Positions 54,551 through 55,819 of a stretch of DNA of 64,000 nucleotides are shown here, piece by piece. Source of the stretch: Palaemon carinicauda. Taxonomy: Eukaryota; Arthropoda; Malacostraca; Decapoda; Palaemonidae. The notes beneath the pieces are model-generated. The model was not told the origin of the DNA, searched no databases, and worked only from the letters and a program-made list of their open reading frames with translations. Every line of letters begins with the position of its first letter. Positions within the stretch are counted from its first letter, which is position 1. The position numbers and the translations under genes were made by a program. The stretch spans positions 62,542,342 to 62,606,341 of the forward strand of contig NC_090739.1 of assembly GCF_036898095.1 (NCBI RefSeq), read 5' to 3'.

Positions 54551-55150
54551 AAAAGGGGGTCCTGAACATTGTAGAAGTAAATCTTTGTAATGGGTATTCC
54601 TGGGGGAAAAAGGAAACTATTAAAAATGCTGAGCAATGATTCTGGAGGATTAGATAGACATGTGTAAAATTCTAATTTGTTGACCTATGTGAAGCAAATT
54701 ATAAATTTTGGTAAAAAGAAAACTAGTGTCAGGTATTATGACAAAAATTAAACAAGCAAAAATATGAAACTCTATTCTTTAATGAATACTGCAACTGCTG
54801 ATTCAGTTGTATAAATGCTAGTTTTACCTCGTGTATAGAAAGTTATATTCTCACGTGATTTACTTTTGTTGAAAGTCTTTATTGATGTTGAATACTTTTG
54901 TATTATCCTTAGATAAATTCAAGGATTTTTTTAGATCTTTTGAACCTTTTACAGATTCTGGTATGGTGCTTTGTAGTTCCAGCTATCTTAAAGAGGCTAT
55001 TCAAGGAAGCCATTGGACTGTGGAAATTGCTGCTCAGGCCCTGTGTTTTTCAGGAAACTGGGAGGATTTGGTTGTTTTTGCTCAAGAATTGGGAGATAAG
55101 AGGATTGCTTTACTTAGCAGTATCGTTGTATCCAGCATTGAATCATCGAG
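13671..55150 (+). CDS. CPLANE1 orthologue, 14 coding exons, 3' end outside window
   Basis: This is the host gene: a large scaffold protein which, in vertebrates, works with INTU, FUZ and WDPCP at the base of the cilium in ciliogenesis and planar polarity, and is mutated in Joubert syndrome. Exons: 13671-13751, 20333-20465, 22998-23129, 23400-23581, 23898-24050, 24440-24636, 37140-37289, 38389-38589, 38854-38997, 39877-40054, 42990-43067, 51872-52087, 53300-54368, 54913-55150. All introns are GT-AG, all phases agree, and the join gives 1050 codons plus 2 nt without a stop. The first 27 residues have the same length and pattern as I recall for the vertebrate N terminus (K-x-K-x-P-W-x-x-V-x-W-x-G). 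Later blocks also align in order: GxLxxG-L-FxW, GSLIS, ADMAWSWD, and a TPR-like helical region. Residues 30-460 look like a WD-type beta-propeller. The family call rests on recalled similarity, not on a search. The C-terminal two thirds lie beyond 64000. Confidence 0.8.
13855..14028. repeat. Left inverted terminal repeat of the intron-1 DIRS element
   Basis: Pairs with 20090-20280 in reverse orientation. Shared blocks include GCAACTCTGTTGCTCGACAG, ACATCAACAGCGCCATCTGT and TACTCAGTACTCAATGTAAA. The start is set by the match to the internal complementary region. Confidence 0.75.
15163..17450 (+). pseudogene. Decayed ORF1 (gag-like) of the intron-1 DIRS element
   Basis: Short frames continue across many stops. 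A coiled-coil-like segment near 16860-16950 reads WALLQDMQSKLASLIEDLNAEK after a VDP, matching VDPKWSLLQSMQTQLAAVMQEF in the related copy at the window's right end, which supports a gag-like ORF. A 29-bp unit is duplicated head to tail at 15221-15278. From about 17360 an acidic stretch (SDEEPSDEDVAEQQDD) runs in frame into RT-thumb sequence, across the internal deletion near 17450. Confidence 0.55.
17451..18502 (+). pseudogene. RT thumb remnant and RNase H domain of the intron-1 DIRS element
   Basis: The first 150 bases encode LSSVDQFVSLGRLHLRPLQ, the DIRS RT thumb/connection. A stop and frameshift follow near 17640. From about 17700 the RNase H reads well: LFSDASDVGWG (first Asp), NCKELLAVRLAW (Glu), NSDNTTALAYISKQGG (second Asp) and NVMADCLSR (last Asp). 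The DIRS-specific PTIDLFAT block and PPFKIVNKVL follow to the stop at 18502. The RT palm with the YLDD motif is absent, so there is no reverse transcriptase activity. The RNase H part alone is intact from the ATG at 17789. Confidence 0.7.
18420..19540 (+). pseudogene. Tyrosine recombinase of the intron-1 DIRS element, one frameshift
   Basis: The recombinase begins in a frame overlapping the RNase H end (SDCLQTIERLLRARGFSKEA). The core-binding domain runs RVYQSKWEIFRNWC, IADFLLYLRKEGS and APSIKGYRSML, and box I is ATAKRVSEIHAF with the catalytic Arg. Between about 19000 and 19110 the frame shifts, and box II (THEVRAVATS) and the C-terminal YWKSKSVFASFYL with the candidate nucleophile Tyr lie in another frame, ending at 19540. 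All catalytic residues are present but not in one frame. The apparent 495-codon frame at 17626-19113 mixes thumb, shadow and recombinase sequence and is not one protein. Confidence 0.7.
19940..20034. repeat. Internal complementary region of the intron-1 DIRS element
   Basis: The first half is the reverse complement of the element's left end (CTTATATAATCACCGGCTAA to TTGAAAA). The second half is the reverse complement of its right end (ATGTTATTTTTATAATAAAA to CCGGTGATTATAT). The head-to-tail join is the sequence expected to template circle closure during DIRS replication. Confidence 0.75.
20090..20280. repeat. Right inverted terminal repeat of the intron-1 DIRS element
   Basis: Inverted partner of 13855-14028, with its own outer end. 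The outermost bases differ from the left end, as is usual for DIRS ITRs, and both are matched in the internal complementary region. It ends 52 bases before CPLANE1 exon 2. Confidence 0.75.
20333..20465 (+). CDS. CPLANE1 coding exon 2 (residues 28-72)
   Basis: The acceptor is TTTTCACAG and the donor GTAAGC; the exon goes from phase 0 in to phase 1 out. It encodes ETGTVYSFKNGYVDQI and following residues, the first blade of the predicted beta-propeller. Only 52 bases separate its start from the right end of the DIRS element that fills intron 1. Confidence 0.75.
20466..21949. other. CPLANE1 intron 2, left part, no gene seen
   Basis: Short unrelated frames only. A G/C-richer patch near 21050-21110 contains AGGTCCCAGTGCCAAGC, which resembles TAGGTCCCAGTGCTTGG in the DIRS remnant at 10330, and is probably a repeat scrap. 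Confidence 0.35.
21950..22430 (+). mobile_element. Fragment of a DIRS element: 5' ITR and start of ORF1
   Basis: It starts with GAATACAAACTCTTGTCCTT and AATAGG...GAGTATG, the 5' end shared with copies at 10228, 24877 and 40185. At 22208-22360 a frame reads CPCVLGCKYG...QSLYPFYSGHDYMLSSPHVW, colinear with DLHALCHFYSGYDCSHSSPFHEC of the copy at 24877. Both look like the decayed Cys-rich N-terminal module of ORF1. Nothing of the RT or recombinase follows. Confidence 0.5.
22998..23129 (+). CDS. CPLANE1 coding exon 3 (residues 72-116)
   Basis: The acceptor is GTTTTCAG and the donor GTAAGT; phase 1 in, phase 1 out. It encodes TIVFGILLSGDLFFWDYSTN, a WD-like strand pair (G-x-L-x-x-G-D-L-F-x-W) matching the second propeller motif of CPLANE1. 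Confidence 0.8.
23400..23581 (+). CDS. CPLANE1 coding exon 4 (residues 116-176)
   Basis: The acceptor is GCTATCAG and the donor GTGGGT; phase 1 in, phase 0 out. The product has an acidic, His-rich linker (HHEEHD) and then PKIFASDDCSKVIVVVGACQ, a propeller strand that continues directly into exon 5. Confidence 0.75.
23898..24050 (+). CDS. CPLANE1 coding exon 5 (residues 177-227)
   Basis: The acceptor is TTTTTCAG and the donor GTAAAT; phase 0 on both sides. It begins VFVWSKDL, completing the propeller motif of exon 4, and continues with GVWSVAACPSDVLLPCQ, matching the W-x-x-V...D-x-x-L-L-P pattern of the family. Confidence 0.8.
24440..24636 (+). CDS. CPLANE1 coding exon 6 (residues 228-293)
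   Basis: The acceptor is GATTCCAG and the donor GTAGGT; phase 0 in, phase 2 out. It encodes LITFSFFDDSS, SLRWRP and KGSLISR. A second GT four bases downstream would include a TAG, so the first donor was chosen. The following intron is 12.5 kb and holds two DIRS copies. Confidence 0.75.
25915..26625 (+). mobile_element. Retroposon-like repeat with (AAT)n tail
   Basis: It begins with the CACCAGCCACC block shared with 4912-5125 and ends with CCAACTAGGGTTGTAGCTTA followed directly by an AAT microsatellite (26543-26622). The 3' microsatellite and 5'-truncated sister copy fit a retroposed element. I recall very similar sequence as a common decapod repeat, but its class (LINE tail, Penelope-like or SINE) cannot be settled here. 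It carries no ORF. Confidence 0.55.
26543..26622. repeat. (AAT)n microsatellite
   Basis: About 80 bases of AAT/ATA units with three ATG interruptions, forming the 3' tail of the repeat starting at 25915. Confidence 0.9.
28235..28440. repeat. 5' inverted terminal repeat of the intron-6 DIRS element
   Basis: Pairs with 36546-36776 through blocks such as GTGATTTACCTCACTTT, AGCGAGGGTTAACTA and TTATTAGGGGTTATA. It also resembles 55539-55745. Confidence 0.7.
29600..30480 (+). repeat. Minisatellite-like direct repeats in ORF1 region
   Basis: Two related arrays. One has a unit of about 126 bp (CTACGAAGTGTTCACCTCTC...CGAAGGATCACT), seen near 29609 and 29735. The other has a unit of about 130-150 bp (CAGTTCCTGATCATCCTACC, ACCAGCGCAACCTT, GGACTTCGGTCCTGGACTC), seen five times from about 29817 to 30460 with drift. 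These replace a normal ORF1. Confidence 0.7.
30490..30990 (+). repeat. GCGCGC-rich low-complexity block
   Basis: Dense GCGCGCC/GCGCGTGC units, with alternating purine-pyrimidine runs such as TGCGCGCGCGCAC (30720-30733) and CGCGCGCGCGCC (30750-30763). It is much richer in G+C and CpG than anything around it except the corresponding block at 56200-57060 in the related element, where it encodes ARQ/PAR repeats of ORF1. Short open frames here on both strands are by-products of the repeat. Confidence 0.7.
31330..31700 (+). repeat. GATC-dense degenerate repeat
   Basis: TGATC/CGATC words recur about fifteen times in 370 bases (CTGATCTCTGACCA, CCGATCACC, TTGATCATT), a drifting short-period repeat. 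No coding sequence was recognised. Confidence 0.55.
31765..33933 (+). repeat. Three tandem 723-bp units containing an RT fragment
   Basis: Units run 31765-32487, 32488-33210 and 33211-33933. Copies 2 and 3 differ at about one base by eye, and copy 1 at about three more. Each contains a decayed RT motif-A region (TLDLKDTYFQAQ...RFSLDKQETP, corresponding to TLDRKDAYFQI at 59166) and three hairpins. In copy 1 these are 31928-31962 (CCGTTTGCC...GGCAAACGG), 32070-32101 (GATTGATTCTATTC...GAATAGCATCAATC) and 32111-32132 (CGCATGGTAG, two-base loop, CTACCATGCG). The identical frames of 98, 66 and 80 codons in each copy come from the repetition and are not genes. Confidence 0.9.
34310..34640 (+). pseudogene. 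Decayed RNase H of the intron-6 DIRS element
   Basis: At nucleotide level it follows the RNase H at 59850-60180 (CTGCACCACACGACC, AAATCTC, GAGATGAAGGCCATCTTTC, GGCGACAATACCACA, GGCAAACAAGAAGGA). Frameshifts and stops mean only broken pieces such as GDNTTHH and GKQEG translate. Confidence 0.6.
34640..35949 (+). pseudogene. Decayed RNase H tail and recombinase of the intron-6 DIRS element
   Basis: 34720-34760 reads TPTRDLFATLLN, the PTxDLFAT block that follows RNase H in DIRS proteins. Recombinase sequence follows, mostly out of frame. The last open part (35713-35949) carries THDVRGIAM (box II H-x-x-R) and ends in GPVVAAQQLV, the same C terminus as the copy at 61490. The Tyr nucleophile block is lost. 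Confidence 0.55.
36430..36545. repeat. Internal complementary region of the intron-6 DIRS element
   Basis: First half (ACCCCTAATAAATAGCGTGG to GGAACAAATGACA) is the reverse complement of the 5' end at 28235. Second half (GATAATTTGTATTTTTCCTA to TACAAACC) is the reverse complement of the 3' end near 36730-36776. Confidence 0.75.
36546..36776. repeat. 3' inverted terminal repeat of the intron-6 DIRS element
   Basis: Inverted partner of 28235-28440, ending GTTAGGAAAAATACAAATTA. The final bases to about 36776 are included because they match the internal complementary region. Confidence 0.7.
37140..37289 (+). CDS. CPLANE1 coding exon 7 (residues 293-343)
   Basis: The acceptor is ATCTTCCAG and the donor GTAAGT; phase 2 in, phase 2 out. 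It encodes YANNQSFLCIALNSP...LVYLHPFSE. Joined to exon 6 it recreates the family order G-[SA]-L-I-S...L-x-[LV]-A-x-N, which argues that no exon is missed inside the 12.5-kb intron. Confidence 0.75.
38389..38589 (+). CDS. CPLANE1 coding exon 8 (residues 343-410)
   Basis: The acceptor is TTCGACAG and the donor GTAAAG; phase 2 in, phase 2 out. Using the next AG two bases on would give a TGA, so 38389 is the start. It encodes WVADMAWSWDNSYIAGCLRT, one of the best conserved CPLANE1 motifs, then LLRLHPHSYPRR. Confidence 0.8.
38854..38997 (+). CDS. CPLANE1 coding exon 9 (residues 410-458)
   Basis: The acceptor is TTCTCCAG and the donor GTGAGT; phase 2 in, phase 2 out. It encodes KYSIIEQDFSVNFHPYCNKF and SSGHRISVLSLP, the last recognisable propeller-like strands before the helical part of the protein. 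Confidence 0.75.
39877..40054 (+). CDS. CPLANE1 coding exon 10 (residues 458-517)
   Basis: The acceptor is CTTATAG and the donor GTAGGG; phase 2 in, phase 0 out. The product is mostly helical (VVEQLIQNALHALHSVRNSS) with a TWRLAQSLPNLYQSCENV block. No specific motif was recognised. Assignment rests on phase and continuous reading. Confidence 0.7.
40185..41090 (+). mobile_element. Possible DIRS remnant in CPLANE1 intron 10
   Basis: It opens with GAATACAAACCCTTGC, then TTTTTAATATGAGTATG, the 5' end motif shared by several copies here. No internal complementary region or readable domain was found, so the extent is only the stretch up to the SINE. Confidence 0.3.
41097..41430 (-). mobile_element. 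tRNA-derived SINE
   Basis: Read on the minus strand, the 5' end (41430 downwards) has GGTTGTGGTGGCCGATGTGG with a box A-like TGGCCGATGTGG. About 40 bases on comes a box B-like GGTTAGAGTCT, the arrangement of a pol III tRNA promoter. The remaining 250 bases (TGCTGAGTCATCAGCAGCCA, GGAGAGGGGGCTTGGGCACT) form the SINE body. I recall this as a frequent decapod repeat. It has no coding capacity and no intact tRNA fold was identified. Confidence 0.6.
41431..42989. other. CPLANE1 intron 10, right part, no gene seen
   Basis: AT-rich. The phrase GTCCxTGGAGACCAxACAGCAC occurs twice (about 41642 and 42001) and may be the trace of an old duplicated repeat. Nothing codes. Confidence 0.35.
42990..43067 (+). 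CDS. CPLANE1 coding exon 11 (residues 518-543)
   Basis: The exon is 78 bp, in phase 0 on both sides (acceptor TTATTTCAG, donor GTATGT). It encodes MNLWGKEEMK...VLPDEEEWL. It has no in-frame stop and fits the reading frame of its neighbours, but it is short and poorly conserved, so it is the least certain of the set. The DIRS element in the next intron lies 700 bp downstream. Confidence 0.6.
43767..44065. repeat. 3' ITR of the intact DIRS element
   Basis: Matches 51158-51427 in reverse complement from the CCCAGTGAATAAGCTCC block through CTCAGAACCCAACTCC. The outermost 30 or so bases (GGGATTTTGACGTAGG...) are unique to this end and recur in the internal complementary region. Confidence 0.85.
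44112..44203. repeat. Internal complementary region of the intact DIRS element
   Basis: TTCACTGGGCGGCACAGGTC through TTTTTCCTACGTCAAAATCC is the reverse complement of the outer 3' end. The adjoining TTTTCTGGGCTCGAACCTGT to CCCAGTGAAT is the reverse complement of the outer 5' end (one base differs by eye). The junction of the two is the predicted circle junction. Confidence 0.85.
44508..47261 (-). CDS. Tyrosine recombinase ORF of the intact DIRS element
   Basis: A 917-codon frame. The last 310 or so residues are the recombinase: a core-binding domain (RDSTIRQYDSAVKKLAKFL...TITTIKSALKKIF), box I SGARISELAAL with the catalytic Arg (about 45011), box II AHDIRAVATS with His and Arg (about 44680), and C-terminal YTGWKSPSVFKKHYLKHL with the candidate nucleophile Tyr (about 44575). 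The first 600 codons overlap the RT-RNase H gene in another frame and are Ser-rich with no known domain. Either they are translated as a long N-terminal extension, or the recombinase starts internally or by frameshift near the RT stop. It would cut and join cDNA circles into the genome. The frame is the same as that of ORF1, separated from it by the ORF1 stop at 47304. Confidence 0.8.
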   Translation of the reverse strand: MEVQSLGVQYHLQGTRVELDSRTSSSEQISSTFHSGPGRICPGTFTKECHTRNETSEVSRSAVQCPEEGFRQEKSDSRSIPSQLVHSMRQVSNAYRLAGADLTSPWGRHHLYRSYRRLLSRPDSETLPSVPRLSLRGQKLLLQGDAFRAQHCPKDLHKASRSRCSGTQESRDSSSSLSGRLAHLVRHLPKLPKSHSQSHPLSSISRLPDQLQEVPSSSKIEVPMARPAMGSYISYSVSSQTQEVRDCKKHQTLSQRQSKFQTASREDSGVPSVCLSDGSSSEGKIERYQSCLAFEGEPEAPGQESPPSSHSTGKTSSLDKSKQSVKVSSPSISAPGINHSHRRIPIRLGRLFSAQESSRSLDSLVPPFSHQCARGHGSSSNPETSRSSQETTPSSGPRQRSGGPLPQQRRVKVRASEPCSSSHILPSSLEPLASFSCPPGGSPECSGRRPVPNLPSRIGMVTRSKVISVDSLSGSRSPSGPLRHGIQPQIESICGSQSRPSGLRHRRHVTELGQLGKDLSLSPGESFAESSRQTEILQGTSSLGRTQLAQEQLVSSPAGVETIPSPDTQSGSVSDSTNTRCVRFLKHSERPNFMDFMKFAAMHGANIDPQNTLFLESDKRDSTIRQYDSAVKKLAKFLIDSDVNCMNLNLTVTFFRSLLESGLAANTITTIKSALKKIFLVGFNIDLTDSLLASIPKACARLKPVTRPTPVTWFLNDVLKLASDTINSSCDYMPLLRKTLFLVSLASGARISELAALSRDPGHIDFLPSGEVLLSPNKFFLAKNEDPQNRWTSWKIVPLTQDPSLCPVTTLRSYLSRTSSNSSGPLFVREQGGTITIKGIRQQILYFIKQANPDSFPLAHDIRAVATSVNFFHHMNFTDLSRYTGWKSPSVFKKHYLKHLEALKFSTVAAGSVVTPE
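45470..47686 (-). CDS. Reverse transcriptase-RNase H of the intact DIRS element
   Basis: 738 codons, no stop. The first 130 residues overlap ORF1 and are low-complexity, so translation probably begins inside this stretch or by a shift from ORF1. RT: RLFSVPKKDSDKRRVILDLS, motif A SIDLTDAYYHVPI, motif B MPFGLNIAPRIFT, motif C VVAYLDDWLIW (about 46725), then QWLGLQWD. RNase H: HTDASLSGWGG, NVLEAMAVLLTL, LVLDSEVVVRCLNRGG and GVRNVVADALSR, giving all four acidic residues. The DIRS-type tail QVDLFATESN and FPPVNLLLKVL closes the protein. It is expected to copy the element RNA into cDNA. All catalytic residues are present, unlike every other copy in the window. Confidence 0.85.
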   Translation of the reverse strand: MTPQIIKPGVGRSLDHIPPPSSGNNRVLHPTSGCLFLHLLLPLHSLPPLGLLRMTMSPFCYLRASFLVPPPLPLPLTSPTRLIALPRVMVEVEATTVALTRTKAGEEPFAEERTSEADVEATPQTNTEVQQVGGRLYAFRNKWRFSPWAFSIISKGLGWSWIQGPPPPNKFRQHSTPDLVEFVQELLQKNAIQETKHLKFQGRLFSVPKKDSDKRRVILDLSLLNLSIQCDKFRMLTVSQVRTLLPRGAVTTSIDLTDAYYHVPIARHFRPYLGFRLGDKSYSFKVMPFGLNIAPRIFTKLAEVAVQELRNQGIQVVAYLDDWLIWSDTSQNCLKATHKVIHYLQSLGFQINFKKSRLLPKSKFQWLGLQWDLISHTLCLPRPKRLEIARNTKRFLKDKVSSRRLQEKILGSLQFASVTDLLLKAKLKDINRVWRSRANRKLRDRKVRLPPILRERLLPWTRANSLSKSVPLRFPPPELIIHTDASLSGWGGYSQLKKVQGLWTPLFRHFHINVLEAMAVLLTLKRLALPKKQHLRLVLDSEVVVRCLNRGGSKSGPLNHVLVAIFSLAASNRWHLSAVHLAGVRNVVADALSRTSPLESEWSLDLKSFRWILSQVPGLQVDLFATESNHKLRVYVAPNLDPQAYATDAMSQNWDNWEKIYLFPPVNLLLKVLDKLRSFKGQVALVAPNWPKSNWYPLLRELRLYPHPIPNPVLSQIVQTRVVYAFSNIQSALTLWTL
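47304..49379 (-). CDS. ORF1 (gag-like) of the intact DIRS element, main exon
   Basis: 691 codons from the acceptor (TTATTTCAG|GCATCC) to the stop at 47304. In genomic DNA this frame has a TAA shortly upstream and no early ATG: its first start-like codon is GTG at 49337, so it depends on splicing from 49662-49492. The product has an N-terminal Ser-rich region (SSSSDRSS, KTSGSSSKSHD), a short helix suited to coiling (MLRIVSEMQEKLVSEMQSRM), a 330-residue central globular part (ALVRLDKVPKE, FLNDIGCTN, SLLLPSGIECWDNV) and an Arg/Gly-rich C terminus (GRGRGYHRG, RGGRGG) likely to bind nucleic acid. By analogy with other DIRS ORF1 proteins it is presumed to package RNA. Confidence 0.75.
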   Translation of the reverse strand, partial: ASPEQKSAARATLKVWVGGFARNVKSKRPYVLSEDYCTMVYPNAKSSAAVARHVAAPIIAHIDATITGLIDPEQDPSDAPGGLEDNVASMNLDVEPMLLDEPDTGRVVSEAGVSGAEIPILSPALSSSSDRSSFLGFSGDRDSSQRSYPVPPKDKSTSRTLPKARKPHKTSHGSKHGTNPSSKTSGSSSKSHDPGVPSAPPAASPGLSESAMLRIVSEMQEKLVSEMQSRMDTMFSNFGQRIGALEQGAPERVQSSLIPDASKLPPFAKNNPWRMALHSPFSDGMLTLEGLGTRPLEDFEFFPPGLAFPFHGYARLTEEALVRLDKVPKETVIFPKEQAQSVWARFLNDIGCTNTMLTPHKSSFTMFLMDKNTLTPCVNKVAELAFQYALEEKPLPPIREVDPISLLLPSGIECWDNVHTTFTSGKLAADCASVLFSEKLPRLPESLIKQEYDSRLRVGRTLNLATSTESIALTYDTESIFKSLNKATLQSLYYDLYDFATAKRRCRKHVLAEATIRHEPNKLIRSSCWGSNLFPEDLVEEVLAEATRVNQSLKARWGLTPKRKYDPANYQARGRKKLRPYTSTQFRQQQSASSNFRLPLPPSSVAPAQPSTSRAPSDDYVTVLLPKSQLSGASATSPAFNQSYEAHSSSQSYGRGRGYHRGSNQNKGRGRAFRRGKNFRGGRGGNSSNQY
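49380..49491 (-). other. Intron in ORF1 of the intact DIRS element
   Basis: A 112-bp interval with donor TCG|GTGAGT and acceptor TATTATTTCAG on the minus strand. It joins the frames in phase 0 and contains a TAA in the ORF1 frame, so retention would cut ORF1 off from the upstream ATG. GT-AG ends, a pyrimidine-rich acceptor and exact frame joining all support a real spliceosomal intron. Confidence 0.65.
49492..49662 (-). CDS. ORF1 first coding exon: Cys/His-rich module
   Basis: 57 codons from ATG at 49662 to the donor after 49492, phase 0. Seven Cys and five His lie in HC-x4-C, PCGH-x2-C-x2-H-x2-C and WHPDNCVICFDL, a plausible zinc-binding module. A CAG with an upstream pyrimidine tract (TTCTTTTTACAG) ends right before the ATG, so this exon may itself begin at a splice acceptor with an upstream leader exon. 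Comparable decayed Cys-rich ORF1 starts occur at 25140, 22208 and about 55840. The fold is unknown. Confidence 0.6.
49700..50050 (-). repeat. Tandem repeat in the 5' leader of the intact DIRS element
   Basis: Units containing GGGCCTAACATAGGTCTAAC, some preceded by GGGGCGGG...GACCC, occur five times between about 49706 and 50045. A T-run of about 55 bases (49888-49943) interrupts them. The array lies between the 5' ITR and ORF1, where the promoter or leader should be. Confidence 0.75.
51158..51427. repeat. 5' ITR of the intact DIRS element
   Basis: About 270 bp, inverted partner of 43767-44065. Its outer end CACAGGTTTGAGCCCAGAAA differs from the 3' outer end and is matched separately in the internal complementary region. 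Confidence 0.85.
51872..52087 (+). CDS. CPLANE1 coding exon 12 (residues 544-615)
   Basis: The acceptor is ATTCCACAG and the donor GTAAGT; phase 0 on both sides. It encodes IEDIIKHLMGAWTFILTH, matching the 'L..I...L..AWT' helix of CPLANE1, followed by a charged helical segment and VHMLNIFHRFVS. Confidence 0.75.
52088..53299. other. CPLANE1 intron 12, no gene seen
   Basis: AT-rich with an AAT/GAT-rich patch at 53085-53150. A 104-codon frame at 52173-52487 is hydrophobic by base composition and shows no domain. I treat it as chance. Confidence 0.4.
53300..54368 (+). CDS. CPLANE1 coding exon 13 (residues 616-972), 1069 bp
   Basis: This is an unusually large internal exon, with acceptor TTTTTTCAG and donor GTAAGT, phase 0 in and phase 1 out. 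It encodes a helical repeat region: LLCVWPSSLHM, INHRLKTIWKCLY, the long helices from VAVLNLVQRSLQELE through YYSAIKAWKTDV, then LHSILYAYIFLKDYRGLALFVEWL. A Ser/Glu/Lys-rich linker follows, then VIQAVRMLIGSFGRILARMF and LPLWLDNTR. The order and spacing agree with the TPR-like middle part of CPLANE1, including the W-K-x-[LV]-x-Y/C-x-x-[IL]-K block. Confidence 0.8.
54491..54546. repeat. Poly-T tract in CPLANE1 intron 13
   Basis: About 56 consecutive T. It generates poly-Phe and poly-Lys frames on the two strands that are not genes. It may be the tail of a minus-strand retroposed sequence, but no body was recognised. Confidence 0.85.
54913..55150 (+). CDS. CPLANE1 coding exon 14 (residues 972-1050), last in window
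   Basis: The acceptor is TATCCTTAG and the donor GTTAGT; phase 1 in, phase 2 out. It encodes HWTVEIAAQALCFSGNWEDLVVFAQELGDKRIAL, matching the vertebrate W-T-V-E-x-A-L-x-L...G...E-x-x-x-x-A-x-x-L-G-D-W/K block. No further exon was found to 64000. That stretch is DIRS sequence, so the gene continues outside the window. Confidence 0.75.
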
Positions 55151-55257
55151 GTTAGTTTGCAAGTTTCCACTTGTGCTTTTTGTTGGAATAAAATAGTGAT
55201 ACTATACCTTAGGTAAATTTTCAAGATTTTATTAGCTTTATCCTTTATTTATGTATT

Positions 55258-55538
55258 TGTTTTGGCACTATATACAAACCTTATGCTCTTTACATAGTAT
55301 TATTTTGGCGATAGCTGAAACCAGCTGTTAAAGTTTTTTCAAGGTGTAACTACCCTCCGCTAGTTAGTGGAGTGGGTAGTGGGGCTAGACCAACCAGCCC
55401 ACTCACACAAGCACTAGTAAACAATTGTCACTTTTTATTTTGGCTCGGTAGAGTAAAGACGTAGTCTTGCTCTCCTGTTAAAACCTTTTAACTGGCTTAT
55501 GATTAAAAGCAACTGGCCTACTAGTTTAAAAATTCCTT
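55258..55538 (+). mobile_element. 5' ITR remnant of a DIRS element, split by the next element
   Basis: ATACAAACCTTATGC...GGCGATAGCTGAAA...GTAACTACCCTCCGCTAGTTAGTGG is colinear with the 5' ITR at 55539-55700 (ATACAAACCATGC...GGCGTAGCTGAAA...TTTACTACCCACACCGCTAGTTAGTAG), but diverged. It abuts the better preserved element, which probably inserted into it. Confidence 0.5.
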
Positions 55539-55819
55539 TTGTTCCGTAACTGGAATACAAACCATGCTATTTAATAGGGGTATTACATTCGGCGTAGCTG
55601 AAATGACAAGTCATTAATTTTTAACGAGGGTTTACTACCCACACCGCTAGTTAGTAGGAGTAGGGAGGGTAGCTTTCTACCGCTCCCCCTCACACACCTG
55701 TGATTGAGCTCACTTTGCTTTCGGCTCGGATGGTGGTCGGACGTGTCCGCTTTCATCCTCGCCGTCATATTGGCAGCCATTAATGCTTTTTGTTCTTGCT
55801 TTTTCTAGATTACTGTGTA

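Noticed and set aside
54388..54639. Poly-Lys and poly-Phe proteins on opposite strands
   Set aside because: Both come from a run of about 56 T in an intron.
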